Origin: Nitrosomonas sp.
GTDB taxonomy: Bacteria > Pseudomonadota > Gammaproteobacteria > Burkholderiales > Nitrosomonadaceae
Length of the DNA: 64,000 nt
Reading direction: 5' to 3'
NCBI RefSeq assembly: GCF_019635155.1
Contig: NZ_JAHBZY010000013.1
Span: 33,422-97,421 of the forward strand
Shown: piece after piece, positions 19,173 through 27,594 of the stretch
Position numbering within the stretch: the stretch's first letter is position 1
How the letters are laid out: every line of letters starts with the position of its first letter
Program-made: the position numbers and the translations under genes
The notes under the pieces: generated by a model
What the model was told of the DNA's origin: nothing
The model's input: the letters and a program-made list of their open reading frames with translations, nothing else
Databases searched by the model: none

Positions 19173-19520
19173 ATGGATAAAGTTAGTCTGCCACTGCCTG
19201 CCATTCGATGCTTATCCAAAGAAGAAGCGGCGCAATATCTCGGTATTGGCGTTACATTGCTGACAGAATTGGAGATTCCTTATATCAAGCTGGGTCGTCG
19301 TTGTTTATACGACAGGGTTGACCTGGATGCCTGGATAGAAGAATATAAGCAAGGCGAGCACGGGCGGGCTAAGAAGGAGGCAACATGGCCCAAACCCAAG
19401 AAGGAGTCTACCGGAGACAAGATTCTCGCTTCTGGTGGATTGCAACAACGCTCCCAAACGGCAAAAGAATACGCCAAAGCGCTGGGACTGAAAACCGGCA
19501 AGATGCCGAAGCACTGCTAG
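19173..19520 (+). CDS. Excisionase-like helix-turn-helix protein
   Basis: 115 residues as an open frame. The N-terminal 60 residues carry a MerR/AlpA-like winged helix: C-L-S-K-E-E-A-A-Q-Y-L-G-I-G, then I-P-Y-I-K-L-G-R-R-C-L-Y-D-R-V-D-L-D-A-W. This is the layout of the helix-turn-helix proteins that direct excision or regulate the integrase. The last 45 codons overlap the integrase gene by 136 bp in another frame and are lower in complexity, so the functional part is probably the first 70 residues. It lies between rep and int in one operon. Confidence 0.75.
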   Translation: MDKVSLPLPAIRCLSKEEAAQYLGIGVTLLTELEIPYIKLGRRCLYDRVDLDAWIEEYKQGEHGRAKKEATWPKPKKESTGDKILASGGLQQRSQTAKEYAKALGLKTGKMPKHC

Positions 19521-20449
19521 CCAAAATACGGCTGGAAGCGTTCCGGGAACATCATTTCGGATTCAAACCCCAACGCTCATGGCAAGAAGCCGTAGTACGG
19601 TATCTCACGATTAAAGTGAATTTGCGAAGCTTTGATGATGTTCAGCGCATTTGCCGCAAGCTTGATCCTTTTTTAGGTCACTTATTTTTAGATCAAATTA
19701 CCGGTGATGTGATCTGGTCTGTTATACAAGGTGTACTTGCCAAAGGAAATAAGCCAGCTACAGTAAATCGTTATCTGGCGTTAATTCGTAGCTTGTTACG
19801 TATGGCTCGAGATGAATGGCAATGGATTGAAACTATGCCAAAAATTCGCTTTTTAGCAGGTGAGATGGAACGTGATCGATGGTTAACAAGAGAAGAAGCT
19901 AATCGGTTAATAGCCGTTAGTCCTCCTCATCTAGCAGCATTGATCCGTTTTGCTCTTGCTACTGGCTGCCGTGCTAGGGAGATTACTGGTTTGGAATGGA
20001 ATCGGGTTGATTTACAACGTAAAACGGCCTGGCTTAACCAAACCAAGAATGGAACACCGCGAGGTGTGCCGCTTAATTACGATGCTATCGCTGTTCTTGA
20101 AGAGCAACTCGGAAAGCATGAGCAGTTTTGTTTTACCTATCAAGGTAAGCCGATTCTCTGGGAAATTACGAACAGTGCGTGGCATACCGCTCTAGCTAAA
20201 GCAGGATTGGAGGATTTCCGGTTTCATGATCTCAGGCATACTTGGGCCTCATGGCATCGTCAGGCTGGCACGAGCTGCGATGAACTGAAGGATTTAGGCG
20301 GCTGGAAATCCAGGATCATGGTGGATCGCTATGCGAAGTATGCTACTGAGCATTTACGGGTTGCAGCGGCTAGAATCGAGGATGGACGTGGCGGGAATGT
20401 TGTGAATCTGTCACGTTTTTGTCACGTTCAAAAAGAAAAAAGGAGTTAG
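19385..20449 (+). CDS. Tyrosine recombinase (island integrase)
   Basis: A 354-residue phage-type integrase. The start is supported by AAGGAGG six bases upstream, although it lies inside the previous gene. The N-terminal part has an arm-binding look (G-V-Y-R-R-Q-D-S-R-F-W-W) and is followed by a core-binding SAM-like domain. The catalytic domain keeps Arg in T-G-C-R-A-R-E-I-T-G-L (about 195), H-D-L-R-H-T-W (about 280), G-G-W-K-S and the nucleophile Tyr in V-D-R-Y-A-K-Y (about 315). It directly abuts the reconstituted tRNA-Lys, as expected for tRNA-targeting islands. A second, truncated copy of its 3' end lies at the other att site. Confidence 0.95.
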   Translation: MAQTQEGVYRRQDSRFWWIATTLPNGKRIRQSAGTENRQDAEALLAKIRLEAFREHHFGFKPQRSWQEAVVRYLTIKVNLRSFDDVQRICRKLDPFLGHLFLDQITGDVIWSVIQGVLAKGNKPATVNRYLALIRSLLRMARDEWQWIETMPKIRFLAGEMERDRWLTREEANRLIAVSPPHLAALIRFALATGCRAREITGLEWNRVDLQRKTAWLNQTKNGTPRGVPLNYDAIAVLEEQLGKHEQFCFTYQGKPILWEITNSAWHTALAKAGLEDFRFHDLRHTWASWHRQAGTSCDELKDLGGWKSRIMVDRYAKYATEHLRVAAARIEDGRGGNVVNLSRFCHVQKEKRS

Positions 20450-20464
20450 TGTTTAACTAACCCC
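20435..20464 (-). terminator. Rho-independent terminator behind tRNA-Lys
   Basis: On the minus strand an 8-bp stem (20457-20464 with 20442-20449, one G-U pair) and a 7-nt loop are followed by six to seven T residues (20435-20441). It lies 10 bp beyond the tRNA CCA end. A near copy is present at the old att (14035-14063). The int stop codon overlaps the stem, so it may also end int transcription from the other side. Confidence 0.7.
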
Positions 20465-20471
20465 TTATTCA

Positions 20472-20521
20472 ATTTGGTAGGTCGTGGCAGATTCGAACTG
20501 CCGACCAACGGATTAAAAGTC
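20472..20521. repeat. Proximal attachment site (att core within tRNA-Lys)
   Basis: A 50-bp segment identical to 14069-14118. It covers the tRNA-Lys 3' end up to the anticodon loop and marks the right limit of the island; the tRNA gene stays intact because the element supplies its 3' end. Confidence 0.95.
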
Positions 20522-20550
20522 CGCTGCTCTACCGGCTGAGCTAACGACCC
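20475..20550 (-). tRNA. tRNA-Lys (anticodon TTT)
   Basis: A 76-nt cloverleaf on the minus strand with an encoded CCA end. The acceptor stem GGGTCGT pairs with ACGACCT, the D arm contains AGCTCAG and GGTAGAGC, the anticodon loop is CTTTTAA, and the T arm contains GTTCGAATC. All stems are complete. It serves as the integration target of the island. Confidence 0.98.
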
Positions 20551-20560
20551 AAAGCGGTGC

Positions 20561-20589
20561 ATTATACCGATTAGACCGTCGTAATAAAA
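20561..20589 (-). promoter_or_regulatory. Probable promoter of tRNA-Lys
   Basis: On the minus strand a perfect TATAAT (20561-20566) lies 10 bp before the tRNA, with a weak TTTTAT -35 element 17 bp further upstream. The GC-rich bases between the -10 box and the tRNA suit a stringently controlled stable-RNA promoter. Confidence 0.55.
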
Positions 20590-20719
20590 GACCTAACCGC
20601 GGGAATGATTCGATTACAGAGTGATAGAATACGTCAGGTTGCAGCATAGAGTTTTAGTAAAGACTCTAATTAACTTGTATAATTTCCTATTTATAAAAGA
20701 AATTAGCCAATAATTATTA

Positions 20720-20833
20720 TTGGAATTGAATGCAATCGGTGTTCGTAATTTCAGCGTCAATCAAGTTACTGCATTCGATTTTTATCGGGATAACCGGAGT
20801 ATTGCCACGGTCAACATATCCGCGCCGTCATGA
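20720..20833 (+). pseudogene. Probable 3' remnant of a gene translationally coupled to cysC
   Basis: A 37-codon open frame without a good start ends in the TGA of an ATGA overlap with the cysC start. It encodes L-E-L-N-A-I-G-V-R-N-F-S-V-N, then A-F-D-F-Y-R-D-N-R. The composition is protein-like and recalls the C-terminal strands of histidine-phosphatase proteins, but that is a guess. Upstream in-frame stops begin at once. Either a larger gene lost its 5' part near the tRNA, or this is a short leader that opens cysC translation. Confidence 0.35.
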
Positions 20834-21396
20834 AAAAACAAAAAACATTTATTCTTTGGCTTACAGGCCTATCAGGTAGCGGCAAGTCGACGATCGCCAA
20901 GTTATTGGAAAAAAAACTGCATGCAATGGGTAAGCATACTTACTTGTTGGATGGGGATCATATCCGCCGGGGTCTCAGTAAGGATTTAGGATTTACCGAC
21001 GCCGACCGGGTTGAAAATATGCGCCGTGTCGCAGAGGTTGCGAAGTTGATGATCGATTCCGGACAAATCGTGTTGGTATCCTTGATTTCTCCATTTACTG
21101 CAGAACGCCGGATGGCCCGGGCGCTGGTAAAAGATGGTGAGTTTTTTGAAATTTTCGTGGATACGCCTTTACATATGGCGGAACAACGCGATCCCAAAGG
21201 ATTGTACCGAAAGGCGCGCCAGGGCGAATTAAAAAACTTTACAGGCATTGATTCTCCGTATGAAGTTCCGCTAAATCCTGAAATTCATATCAACACCTTG
21301 CGACAAACACCCGAGCAAGCGGTTGAGACGATTATCACTTATATTTCACAAGTAGGAGCGCTGGATAATGCGCCGACCGACTATGTCGATTCATAA
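20830..21396 (+). CDS. cysC: Adenylylsulfate (APS) kinase
   Basis: A 188-residue cytoplasmic enzyme that phosphorylates APS to PAPS. The P-loop is G-L-S-G-S-G-K-S-T (residues 11-19), followed by [17 protein letters not shown] and I-S-P-F-T-A-E-R. The substrate lid [13 protein letters not shown] and F-T-G-I-D-S-P-Y-E are also present. Length is normal for a stand-alone CysC. No sulfate reduction genes are nearby; galE and galU follow, so PAPS for sulfation of a surface glycan is conceivable. Confidence 0.95.
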   Translation: MKKQKTFILWLTGLSGSGKSTIAKLLEKKLHAMGKHTYLLDGDHIRRGLSKDLGFTDADRVENMRRVAEVAKLMIDSGQIVLVSLISPFTAERRMARALVKDGEFFEIFVDTPLHMAEQRDPKGLYRKARQGELKNFTGIDSPYEVPLNPEIHINTLRQTPEQAVETIITYISQVGALDNAPTDYVDS

Positions 21397-21743
21397 ATTC
21401 CGCCAAAGCAGGTTATGGTATCGATTCAGCAAGCTGTCATCGGGGAAAAGTGCGTCATATTTGCATTTTACCTTGCGAAACTTTGTGAGATAATGTAAAA
21501 ATAATCGGTAATTCTTTGTATCTTATAAATAACTTAAAACTTAAGAAAATTTATAAACTAGCGGCAAGATATTAAAACATCCGCTACGAGTAAATGTAAT
21601 TCATGTTGTGATCTCAGATTAATGTATTACATCACTTTGTCATAATTTTTAAGCATTATTTCAACGCTTATTAATATCTAAGTATCAAGTAGATTGAGCA
21701 AGATGTTCAATTGCGATCATCAATCGTTCTTATTGAATTTATT
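21397..21743. other. Intergenic region upstream of galE
   Basis: 347 bp of AT-rich DNA without a coding frame. TTGCGA (21473-21478) and TAAAAA (21496-21501) with a 17-bp spacer form a possible weak promoter for galE. Nothing else is apparent. Confidence 0.3.
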
Positions 21744-22778
21744 ATGATTTTTGTCACGGGTGGAGCAGGGTATATCGGGTCGCATATCTGCGTCGAATTG
21801 TTGAACGCGGGCTATGATGTCACGGTTTTCGATAATTTCAGTAACAGCAGTCCGGAAGCACTTGTTCGCGTGCAGCAGATTACCGGCAGGAATTTGCAGG
21901 TTATCCGGGGCGATTGCCGGGATCGTGATGCTCTGATCACCGCATTGCAGCAGAGTCAAACCAATGCTGTGATTCATTTCGCAGGTTTAAAGGCTGTTGG
22001 TGAATCGGTGTCTAAACCGCTTAATTATTACGATCATAACGTGGTTGGCACATTGCGGTTATTGGAAGCTATGCAGGTGTGCCATATCCGAACGATCGTT
22101 TTTAGCTCATCTGCAACAGTGTATGGTGATCCGGTGCATTTGCCCATTACGGAGGATCATCCGTTATCGCCTACTAATCCTTATGGTCGCAGTAAATGGA
22201 TGATTGAAGAAATTCTTCGCGATGTTTACCGCAGCGATCCTTCGATACGGATTTGCATATTGCGTTATTTTAATCCGGTAGGTGCGCACGACAGCGGATT
22301 GATCGGCGAAGATCCGCAAGGTATCCCGAACAACTTGGTGCCTTTCATCGCTCAAGTCGCGGTGGGGCGAAGAGAGCGACTGAATATCTGGGGTAATGAT
22401 TATCCAACACCGGATAGAACTGGCGTACGTGATTATATTCATGTGGTTGATTTGGCCATCGGACATCTTCAGGCACTGGCGGTTTTAAAAAATATCGATC
22501 ACGAGCGAAATGATCAATCTTTCGGTTGCATGACCGTAAATCTAGGCACCGGGCAAGGTCACAGCGTATTGGATGTCATACATGCTTACGAGAAGGCATG
22601 CGGACATTCCATTCCATACCAAATGGCTCCGCGCCGTTCCGGTGATATTGCAGTTTGCTACGCAGATCCTCAATTTGCATACAAAATACTCGGCTGGAAA
22701 GCGCAATTAAGTTTAGAAGCCATGTGCAGAGACAGTTGGCGCTGGCAGAGCAGGAATCCCAATGGTTATCAGAAGTGA
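21744..22778 (+). CDS. galE: UDP-glucose 4-epimerase
   Basis: I choose the ATG at 21744 (344 residues), since the sequence from there, M-I-F-V-T-G-G-A-G-Y-I-G-S-H, is the Rossmann NAD-binding start; a TTG frame opens 11 codons earlier. The catalytic Y-G-R-S-K (YxxxK) follows V-F-S-S-S-A-T-V-Y-G. Further family motifs are R-Y-F-N-P-V-G-A-H and D-Y-I-H-V-V-D-L-A. It interconverts UDP-glucose and UDP-galactose for surface polysaccharide. It is followed 68 bp later by galU, the preceding step in UDP-sugar supply. Confidence 0.96.
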   Translation: MIFVTGGAGYIGSHICVELLNAGYDVTVFDNFSNSSPEALVRVQQITGRNLQVIRGDCRDRDALITALQQSQTNAVIHFAGLKAVGESVSKPLNYYDHNVVGTLRLLEAMQVCHIRTIVFSSSATVYGDPVHLPITEDHPLSPTNPYGRSKWMIEEILRDVYRSDPSIRICILRYFNPVGAHDSGLIGEDPQGIPNNLVPFIAQVAVGRRERLNIWGNDYPTPDRTGVRDYIHVVDLAIGHLQALAVLKNIDHERNDQSFGCMTVNLGTGQGHSVLDVIHAYEKACGHSIPYQMAPRRSGDIAVCYADPQFAYKILGWKAQLSLEAMCRDSWRWQSRNPNGYQK

Positions 22779-22846
22779 TTACGAGAATGATTGTTTGGTT
22801 AATGAATTTCTTATCCTAACTGATTCAATATAAAGGAGAGCAATCA

Positions 22847-23740
22847 ATGAAAGCGATTAAAAAAGCGGTTTTCCCTGTTGCCGGGTTAGGAACACGTTTC
22901 TTACCCGCCACCAAGGCAAACCCCAAGGAAATGCTGCCCATTGTCGATAAGCCATTGATCCAATTTGCTGCGGAAGAAGCCGTTGCCGCAGGTATTGATG
23001 TGTTGATTTTTATTATTGGCAGAAATAAAAATTCAATTCCGGATCATTTTGATAAGGCATTTGAATTGGAAGCAAAGCTGGAGGGGGATAGTAAGTGGGA
23101 TATGTTGAATGTGGTTCGTGACATTCTACCGTCACGCATTGATTGCATTTATATCCGCCAGGCTGAAGCGCTAGGCTTGGGGCATGCGGTTTTGTGCGCG
23201 CAATCGGTAGTCGGCGATGAACCTTTTGCGGTTTTGTTGGCTGATGATTTGATTAAAGCGGGTGAACGTTGTTGCTTAAGTCAAATGGTCGATATTTATA
23301 GCCAACATCATTGCTCGATACTAGGTATTGAGCGAGTACCGAATGATACAGTTCATCGGTATGGAATTATCGATAGCTCAATCATGGCAAAGAATCTATC
23401 GAAAGTGAATGCCATAGTCGAAAAACCGGCGATTGGCACGGCGCCTTCCAATTTGGCGGTTGTGGGCCGGTATATCCTAACGCCGCGAATTTTCAAGTTA
23501 CTGGAACAAACAGAGCGCGGTGCTGGCAATGAAATCCAATTAACCGATGGAATCGCGAAACTGTTGAAGGATGAAACAGTATTGGGATATGAGTTTGCCG
23601 GAAAACGGTATGATTGCGGTAGTAAATCGGGTTATCTGCAAGCAACAGTGGAATTTGCTTTGCAGCACCCGGAACTAAAAGACGATTTTGAGTTGTATTT
23701 GCATGATTTTGTAAAGAAGAACCCCATTAAACCCACTTGA
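22847..23740 (+). CDS. galU: UTP-glucose-1-phosphate uridylyltransferase
   Basis: 297 residues with an AAAGGAGAG ribosome site before the ATG. The nucleotidyltransferase signature A-V-F-P-V-A-G-L-G-T-R-F-L-P-A-T-K and P-K-E-M-L-P-I-V-D-K-P is complete, as are L-L-A-D-D and G-N-E-I-Q-L-T-D-G-I. It forms UDP-glucose from UTP and glucose-1-phosphate for envelope polysaccharides. It sits directly after galE, most likely in one transcript. Confidence 0.97.
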   Translation: MKAIKKAVFPVAGLGTRFLPATKANPKEMLPIVDKPLIQFAAEEAVAAGIDVLIFIIGRNKNSIPDHFDKAFELEAKLEGDSKWDMLNVVRDILPSRIDCIYIRQAEALGLGHAVLCAQSVVGDEPFAVLLADDLIKAGERCCLSQMVDIYSQHHCSILGIERVPNDTVHRYGIIDSSIMAKNLSKVNAIVEKPAIGTAPSNLAVVGRYILTPRIFKLLEQTERGAGNEIQLTDGIAKLLKDETVLGYEFAGKRYDCGSKSGYLQATVEFALQHPELKDDFELYLHDFVKKNPIKPT

Positions 23741-23826
23741 TGCAATAAAACCTTACATGCGGCTATCGCCTATACTATAGAATTTGCAATTCGTGCGAAG
23801 ATATTGATAGACGTGAAATGTAATCA

Positions 23827-26235
23827 TCAATTAATTGGCAGCAGCTTCAGTTGCCGTTCAACAATACCAGGAAGAAGTGGCGTCGGTTTTCCTCGAACCC
23901 AATTAGCATGCCCGCTGCCGTAATAGGGTGAAAGCGGATGGCCGCTTTGCCCTCCTGGCATATCGAAATAACTTTGCTCTTCCTGTCCTGGAGCGATTAC
24001 CGAACGTTGCGAAGCGCCAAAATTTGGTGACTGTACACGTGGCATATTATGATCGCCGGGCAGCGGATCATTGGCCATATCCAACCACCGCGCTATCCAA
24101 TCCGGAAGCTGCCGACTAACCGGATGTTTGATCTGCGCGGCATTGACCGTGCCCCACTTTTGTATAGTGACGCGGCCATCTTTATTCATTCGTGAGGTGA
24201 CTGTTTGCAGACAATGGAACAGTAGATCATTCCAGTTTCGATGCGGTGAGGGAAGCAAGTGTCGCGGTTGTTGCTCGAGTAATTGCCATACGATCCATTC
24301 CGTTTGGCTAAGACGGGGAGACTGGAACCCCGCATCGCTTTGACGTATGGGTGACATAAAACCGTTCAAGATAGTATCGATGACTTCGTATCGAAATGCA
24401 TGAGCAAGGTGATATGCCGCTGAATCGATTGATGCTTCGCCGGTCCAATCCGCCAACGCTGCTTTGATCGGATGCAGCCACATCTCGCCAGCGTCAATTG
24501 ACCCTATGGTTTCTAATAATAGTTCATACCAGCGGGTTAACAGTATCGCGTGATCGTCCAACTGAATGGCCTGCAGGTCTGCAATGGAGAATTGATCATG
24601 CGCAAATAACCGATGACGAATTTGCGTCGCTCTCGCACCCAAATCGTAACCGCCGTTGCCTATTCGTTTGAGCTGTTCACCTGAAACAGTGCGTGAATTG
24701 GCGGACCATAACCGCCCCGAGCTTGGATTGTGAAGCAGCGGATACAAATCATAATCCAGCCAACCGCGCCACCCGGTGCCGGGTAACGACCAATCCGCAG
24801 AGGCTTGCGGGTCATAATCGGAGAATCTATCGGGAATGCGGCCAGCCAGTGTCCAACTGATATTGCCATCGCGATCGCCGGCGATGAAATTTTGCACCGG
24901 AATGCCAAATTGGCGCGCGAGGTTGGCAGCTTGTTCAGCCGTTGTAATTTGTTCCAATTCCAGCAATTTGAGATTGATTGCTTCAGGGTGCAGCGCGGTC
25001 CATGCCAATGCAAGCGGTGTTTGATCATAGTCTTGCTTAATAAGCGGACCCCATTCGGTCTCAGAAATCATGAGTTGTTCATCGGGCGCGTTTTTGATTC
25101 GAATCGTTTCGTTAAAAGTTTGAATTGGCTGCCAGCCTTTGGAATTGCGATATTGCATACGATTGTCTTCGTTGATGCTAATTCGCACCCAGTCTGAAAA
25201 ATCGCCATGACTATTGGTAAAACTCCAGGCGATATGCCGATTTGAACCGACCACGATAGAAGGAACGCCAGGTAAGCTAATGCCGGTAACGTCGTGAATC
25301 CGGTCTGATGCTGCATCCGGATAAATCAAACGCAATCGGAACCAGGTATTGGGCACACGTAACTTTAAATGCATGTCATTTGCGACGATTGCAGCGCCTC
25401 CCGATAATTTTCCCGATACTGCAAAACTGTTACTGCCAGGCGATTGTTCTGTCATGAAAAAATCACTCTGGGGTGTCGGCTCCTTCATCGTTTGCAAGTT
25501 AATATCCATTGCGGATGGTAATCGCGGTAACTGCACCGGTTCATCGATCAAGGGTGCATCCCAGTTTCCTGCAGGCGACGTGAGAAATTCGTAAACAGGT
25601 TTAGGTAATACGGCGCGCATGCTGGAAAGCGCCAGCTCGCGGCTAAAATTTTCTTCATTCAAAGTCAGAAACATGGCCAGAATGACCAGGATGCTGTCTT
25701 CGTTGCGCCATGGAACAGGGTGTGTTCGGGTGAGCAAGTAAGGAAACGGGCGTACTGCCAACGCTTGCAATCCGCGGTTGACGCCCATCCGATAAGCATC
25801 CAGCAGTTGCGTTTGATCGCTCGGCAATTGCTGTAATACCGCAGTGGCGCGAGTACGAAGCCGCAGCAAACGGATCTTCCGATCGTGAGATATTGCATTG
25901 ATACCAAACAACTCGGCTAATTCACCGGCAGCCTGGCGTCTCATCAAGTCCATTTCGAAAAAGCGCTCCTGTGCATGCACATAGCCCATCGCCATCGCGA
26001 GGTCTACGCGATTCCCGCCTTTCAAAGTGACGCTTCCTAATGCATCTCTTTCACTAATAACAGGCGCAATTAAACCAGGCAGTGTGGCTTCGCCATCGTA
26101 TTGAGGCAGGCTGCCGCGTAACAGCAAGCCGGCAGCTATGATCAAAAAGACCGGAATTATTAAGCTTATTAATAAGATGGAGCGAAGAAGATTTACTGTA
26201 AATTTTCGAGTAAATAAGCGTGCAGCGAGAGTCAT
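23827..26235 (-). CDS. Penicillin-acylase family Ntn hydrolase
   Basis: An 802-residue precursor. An N-terminal hydrophobic helix (about residues 17-40) anchors or exports it. The alpha-subunit region has G-Y-V-H-A-Q-E-R-F-F-E-M-D. The autoprocessing site is S-P-G-S-N-S-F, where Ser268 would become the N-terminal nucleophile of the beta subunit after spacer cleavage. The later F-I-A-G-D-R-D-G-N-I and G-H-P-L-S-P-Y-Y-G-S-G are typical. Relatives cleave amide bonds in beta-lactams or acyl-homoserine lactones, so quorum quenching is one possible role. It is monocistronic and divergent from the flagellar cluster. Confidence 0.92.
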   Translation of the reverse strand: MTLAARLFTRKFTVNLLRSILLISLIIPVFLIIAAGLLLRGSLPQYDGEATLPGLIAPVISERDALGSVTLKGGNRVDLAMAMGYVHAQERFFEMDLMRRQAAGELAELFGINAISHDRKIRLLRLRTRATAVLQQLPSDQTQLLDAYRMGVNRGLQALAVRPFPYLLTRTHPVPWRNEDSILVILAMFLTLNEENFSRELALSSMRAVLPKPVYEFLTSPAGNWDAPLIDEPVQLPRLPSAMDINLQTMKEPTPQSDFFMTEQSPGSNSFAVSGKLSGGAAIVANDMHLKLRVPNTWFRLRLIYPDAASDRIHDVTGISLPGVPSIVVGSNRHIAWSFTNSHGDFSDWVRISINEDNRMQYRNSKGWQPIQTFNETIRIKNAPDEQLMISETEWGPLIKQDYDQTPLALAWTALHPEAINLKLLELEQITTAEQAANLARQFGIPVQNFIAGDRDGNISWTLAGRIPDRFSDYDPQASADWSLPGTGWRGWLDYDLYPLLHNPSSGRLWSANSRTVSGEQLKRIGNGGYDLGARATQIRHRLFAHDQFSIADLQAIQLDDHAILLTRWYELLLETIGSIDAGEMWLHPIKAALADWTGEASIDSAAYHLAHAFRYEVIDTILNGFMSPIRQSDAGFQSPRLSQTEWIVWQLLEQQPRHLLPSPHRNWNDLLFHCLQTVTSRMNKDGRVTIQKWGTVNAAQIKHPVSRQLPDWIARWLDMANDPLPGDHNMPRVQSPNFGASQRSVIAPGQEEQSYFDMPGGQSGHPLSPYYGSGHANWVRGKPTPLLPGIVERQLKLLPIN

Positions 26236-26301
26236 GAGAATTTAGATAAGCAATGAAATCGAACGAAATTATCTAATAATAAATTGAAATTAAAGTAATT
26301 A

Positions 26302-26356
26302 TTGGAATAAATCAGATCGACTTGCAATTAAAGGCATGATTCCTTCTTTATTCCAA
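26302..26356. repeat. Inverted repeat between acylase and flhB genes
   Basis: TTGGAATAAA (26302-26311) and its exact complement TTTATTCCAA (26347-26356) are separated by 35 bp in the divergent promoter region. The spacing suits either two half-sites of a regulator or a stem-loop. No consensus flagellar sigma-54 element was found here. Confidence 0.4.
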
Positions 26357-26412
26357 CCATTGAATCGAGATCAACGCAATGATAATTCATTTGTAGAAAT
26401 TTGGAGCTTGTC

Positions 26413-27552
26413 ATGTCGGAAGAAAGTGATTTAGAACGTACCGAAGAGGCCACGCCGAGGCGCATAGAGAAAGCGCGCGAGGAAGGCCAAGTTGCGCGTT
26501 CACAGGAATTGACGACATTTACAGTGCTGTTGGCGGCGGCGGCGGGTGTTTTGTTTTTGGGTGCCGGATTAATGGATAAGCTGCTGAAAATCATGCAAGC
26601 AGGCATGGTCGTTGAACGCGAGCTGGCTTTTCAACCGCAATTAGCGCTCGTGCGGTTTTATCATCTGGCCGTTGAAGGCCTGATATCAATGGCGCCTTTA
26701 TTGTTTCTGCTGTTGATTGTTGCACTTTTCGCACCGATGCTATTAAGCGGTTGGATGTTTAGCGCCCAGGCATTGATTCCTAAATTTGATCGTATCAATC
26801 CCATGAAGGGATTGGGTCGGATTTTCTCGGTCAATAGTTTGATCGAGTTAGTAAAAGCGATCCTTAAGACATTGGTTATCGGTGGCGTTGCGGCATTGGT
26901 TATTTGGTCAAACAAAGACACTGTGATGGCATTAATGACTGTTCCGATCGACCTCGGGGTTAGCCGTACCGGCGATTTTCTGACCATGAGTTTCCTATTG
27001 ATCATTGGCGCGATGATTCTGATCGTTGCGATCGATGTTCCCTACAAAATTTGGGAACATGCAAAACAATTGCGTATGACCAAAGAAGAGATACGTAAAG
27101 AACATAAGGAAAGTGAAGGCGATCCATTTGTAAAAGCACGTGTCCGTGGCCTGCAACGTGAAGCTGCGCGCCGCCGCATGATGGCGGAGATTCCTAAAGC
27201 GGATGTGATTGTAACCAATCCGACGCATTATGCCGTGGCATTACGTTATCAAAGCAACATGCGTGCGCCTAAAGTGGTTGCAAAAGGCGTGCATTTATTG
27301 GCCGCCCGGATCCGTGAAGTGGCCGAAGAATATCGCATACCGATTCTTGAAGCGCCACCGCTTGCACGCGCTTTATATCACCATACCGAACTGGAAAGCG
27401 AGATCCCGGAAAAACTGTATACGGCGGTCGCTGAAGTTCTGGCGTATGTGTTTCAACTCCGGCGATATCACGAATATGGTGGAACGGCGCCAACACCGCC
27501 GGTTGATGTGCCAGTACCGCCGGAATTGGATCAGGTGCAATCCGTTGTTTAA
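26413..27552 (+). CDS. flhB: Flagellar export switch protein FlhB
   Basis: 379 residues from the ATG at 26413, chosen because GGAG lies seven bases upstream; a TTG opens four codons earlier. The N-terminus S-D-L-E-R-T-E-E-A-T-P-R-R-I-E-K-A-R is canonical, followed by four membrane helices. The cytoplasmic domain has the self-cleavage site N-P-T-H at residues 269-272. FlhB sets substrate order in the flagellar type III export gate. It is the first gene of the flhB-flhA-flhF-flhG-fliA-motCD run. Confidence 0.97.
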   Translation: MSEESDLERTEEATPRRIEKAREEGQVARSQELTTFTVLLAAAAGVLFLGAGLMDKLLKIMQAGMVVERELAFQPQLALVRFYHLAVEGLISMAPLLFLLLIVALFAPMLLSGWMFSAQALIPKFDRINPMKGLGRIFSVNSLIELVKAILKTLVIGGVAALVIWSNKDTVMALMTVPIDLGVSRTGDFLTMSFLLIIGAMILIVAIDVPYKIWEHAKQLRMTKEEIRKEHKESEGDPFVKARVRGLQREAARRRMMAEIPKADVIVTNPTHYAVALRYQSNMRAPKVVAKGVHLLAARIREVAEEYRIPILEAPPLARALYHHTELESEIPEKLYTAVAEVLAYVFQLRRYHEYGGTAPTPPVDVPVPPELDQVQSVV

Positions 27553-27594
27553 AAGTGTTTATTTCGATCATTTTGTATTTAGGTTTAAATAATT

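Noticed and set aside
13566-20550. A complete prophage in the tRNA-Lys site
   Set aside because: There are only rep, xis-like and int genes plus three cargo genes; no capsid, terminase or lysis genes are visible.
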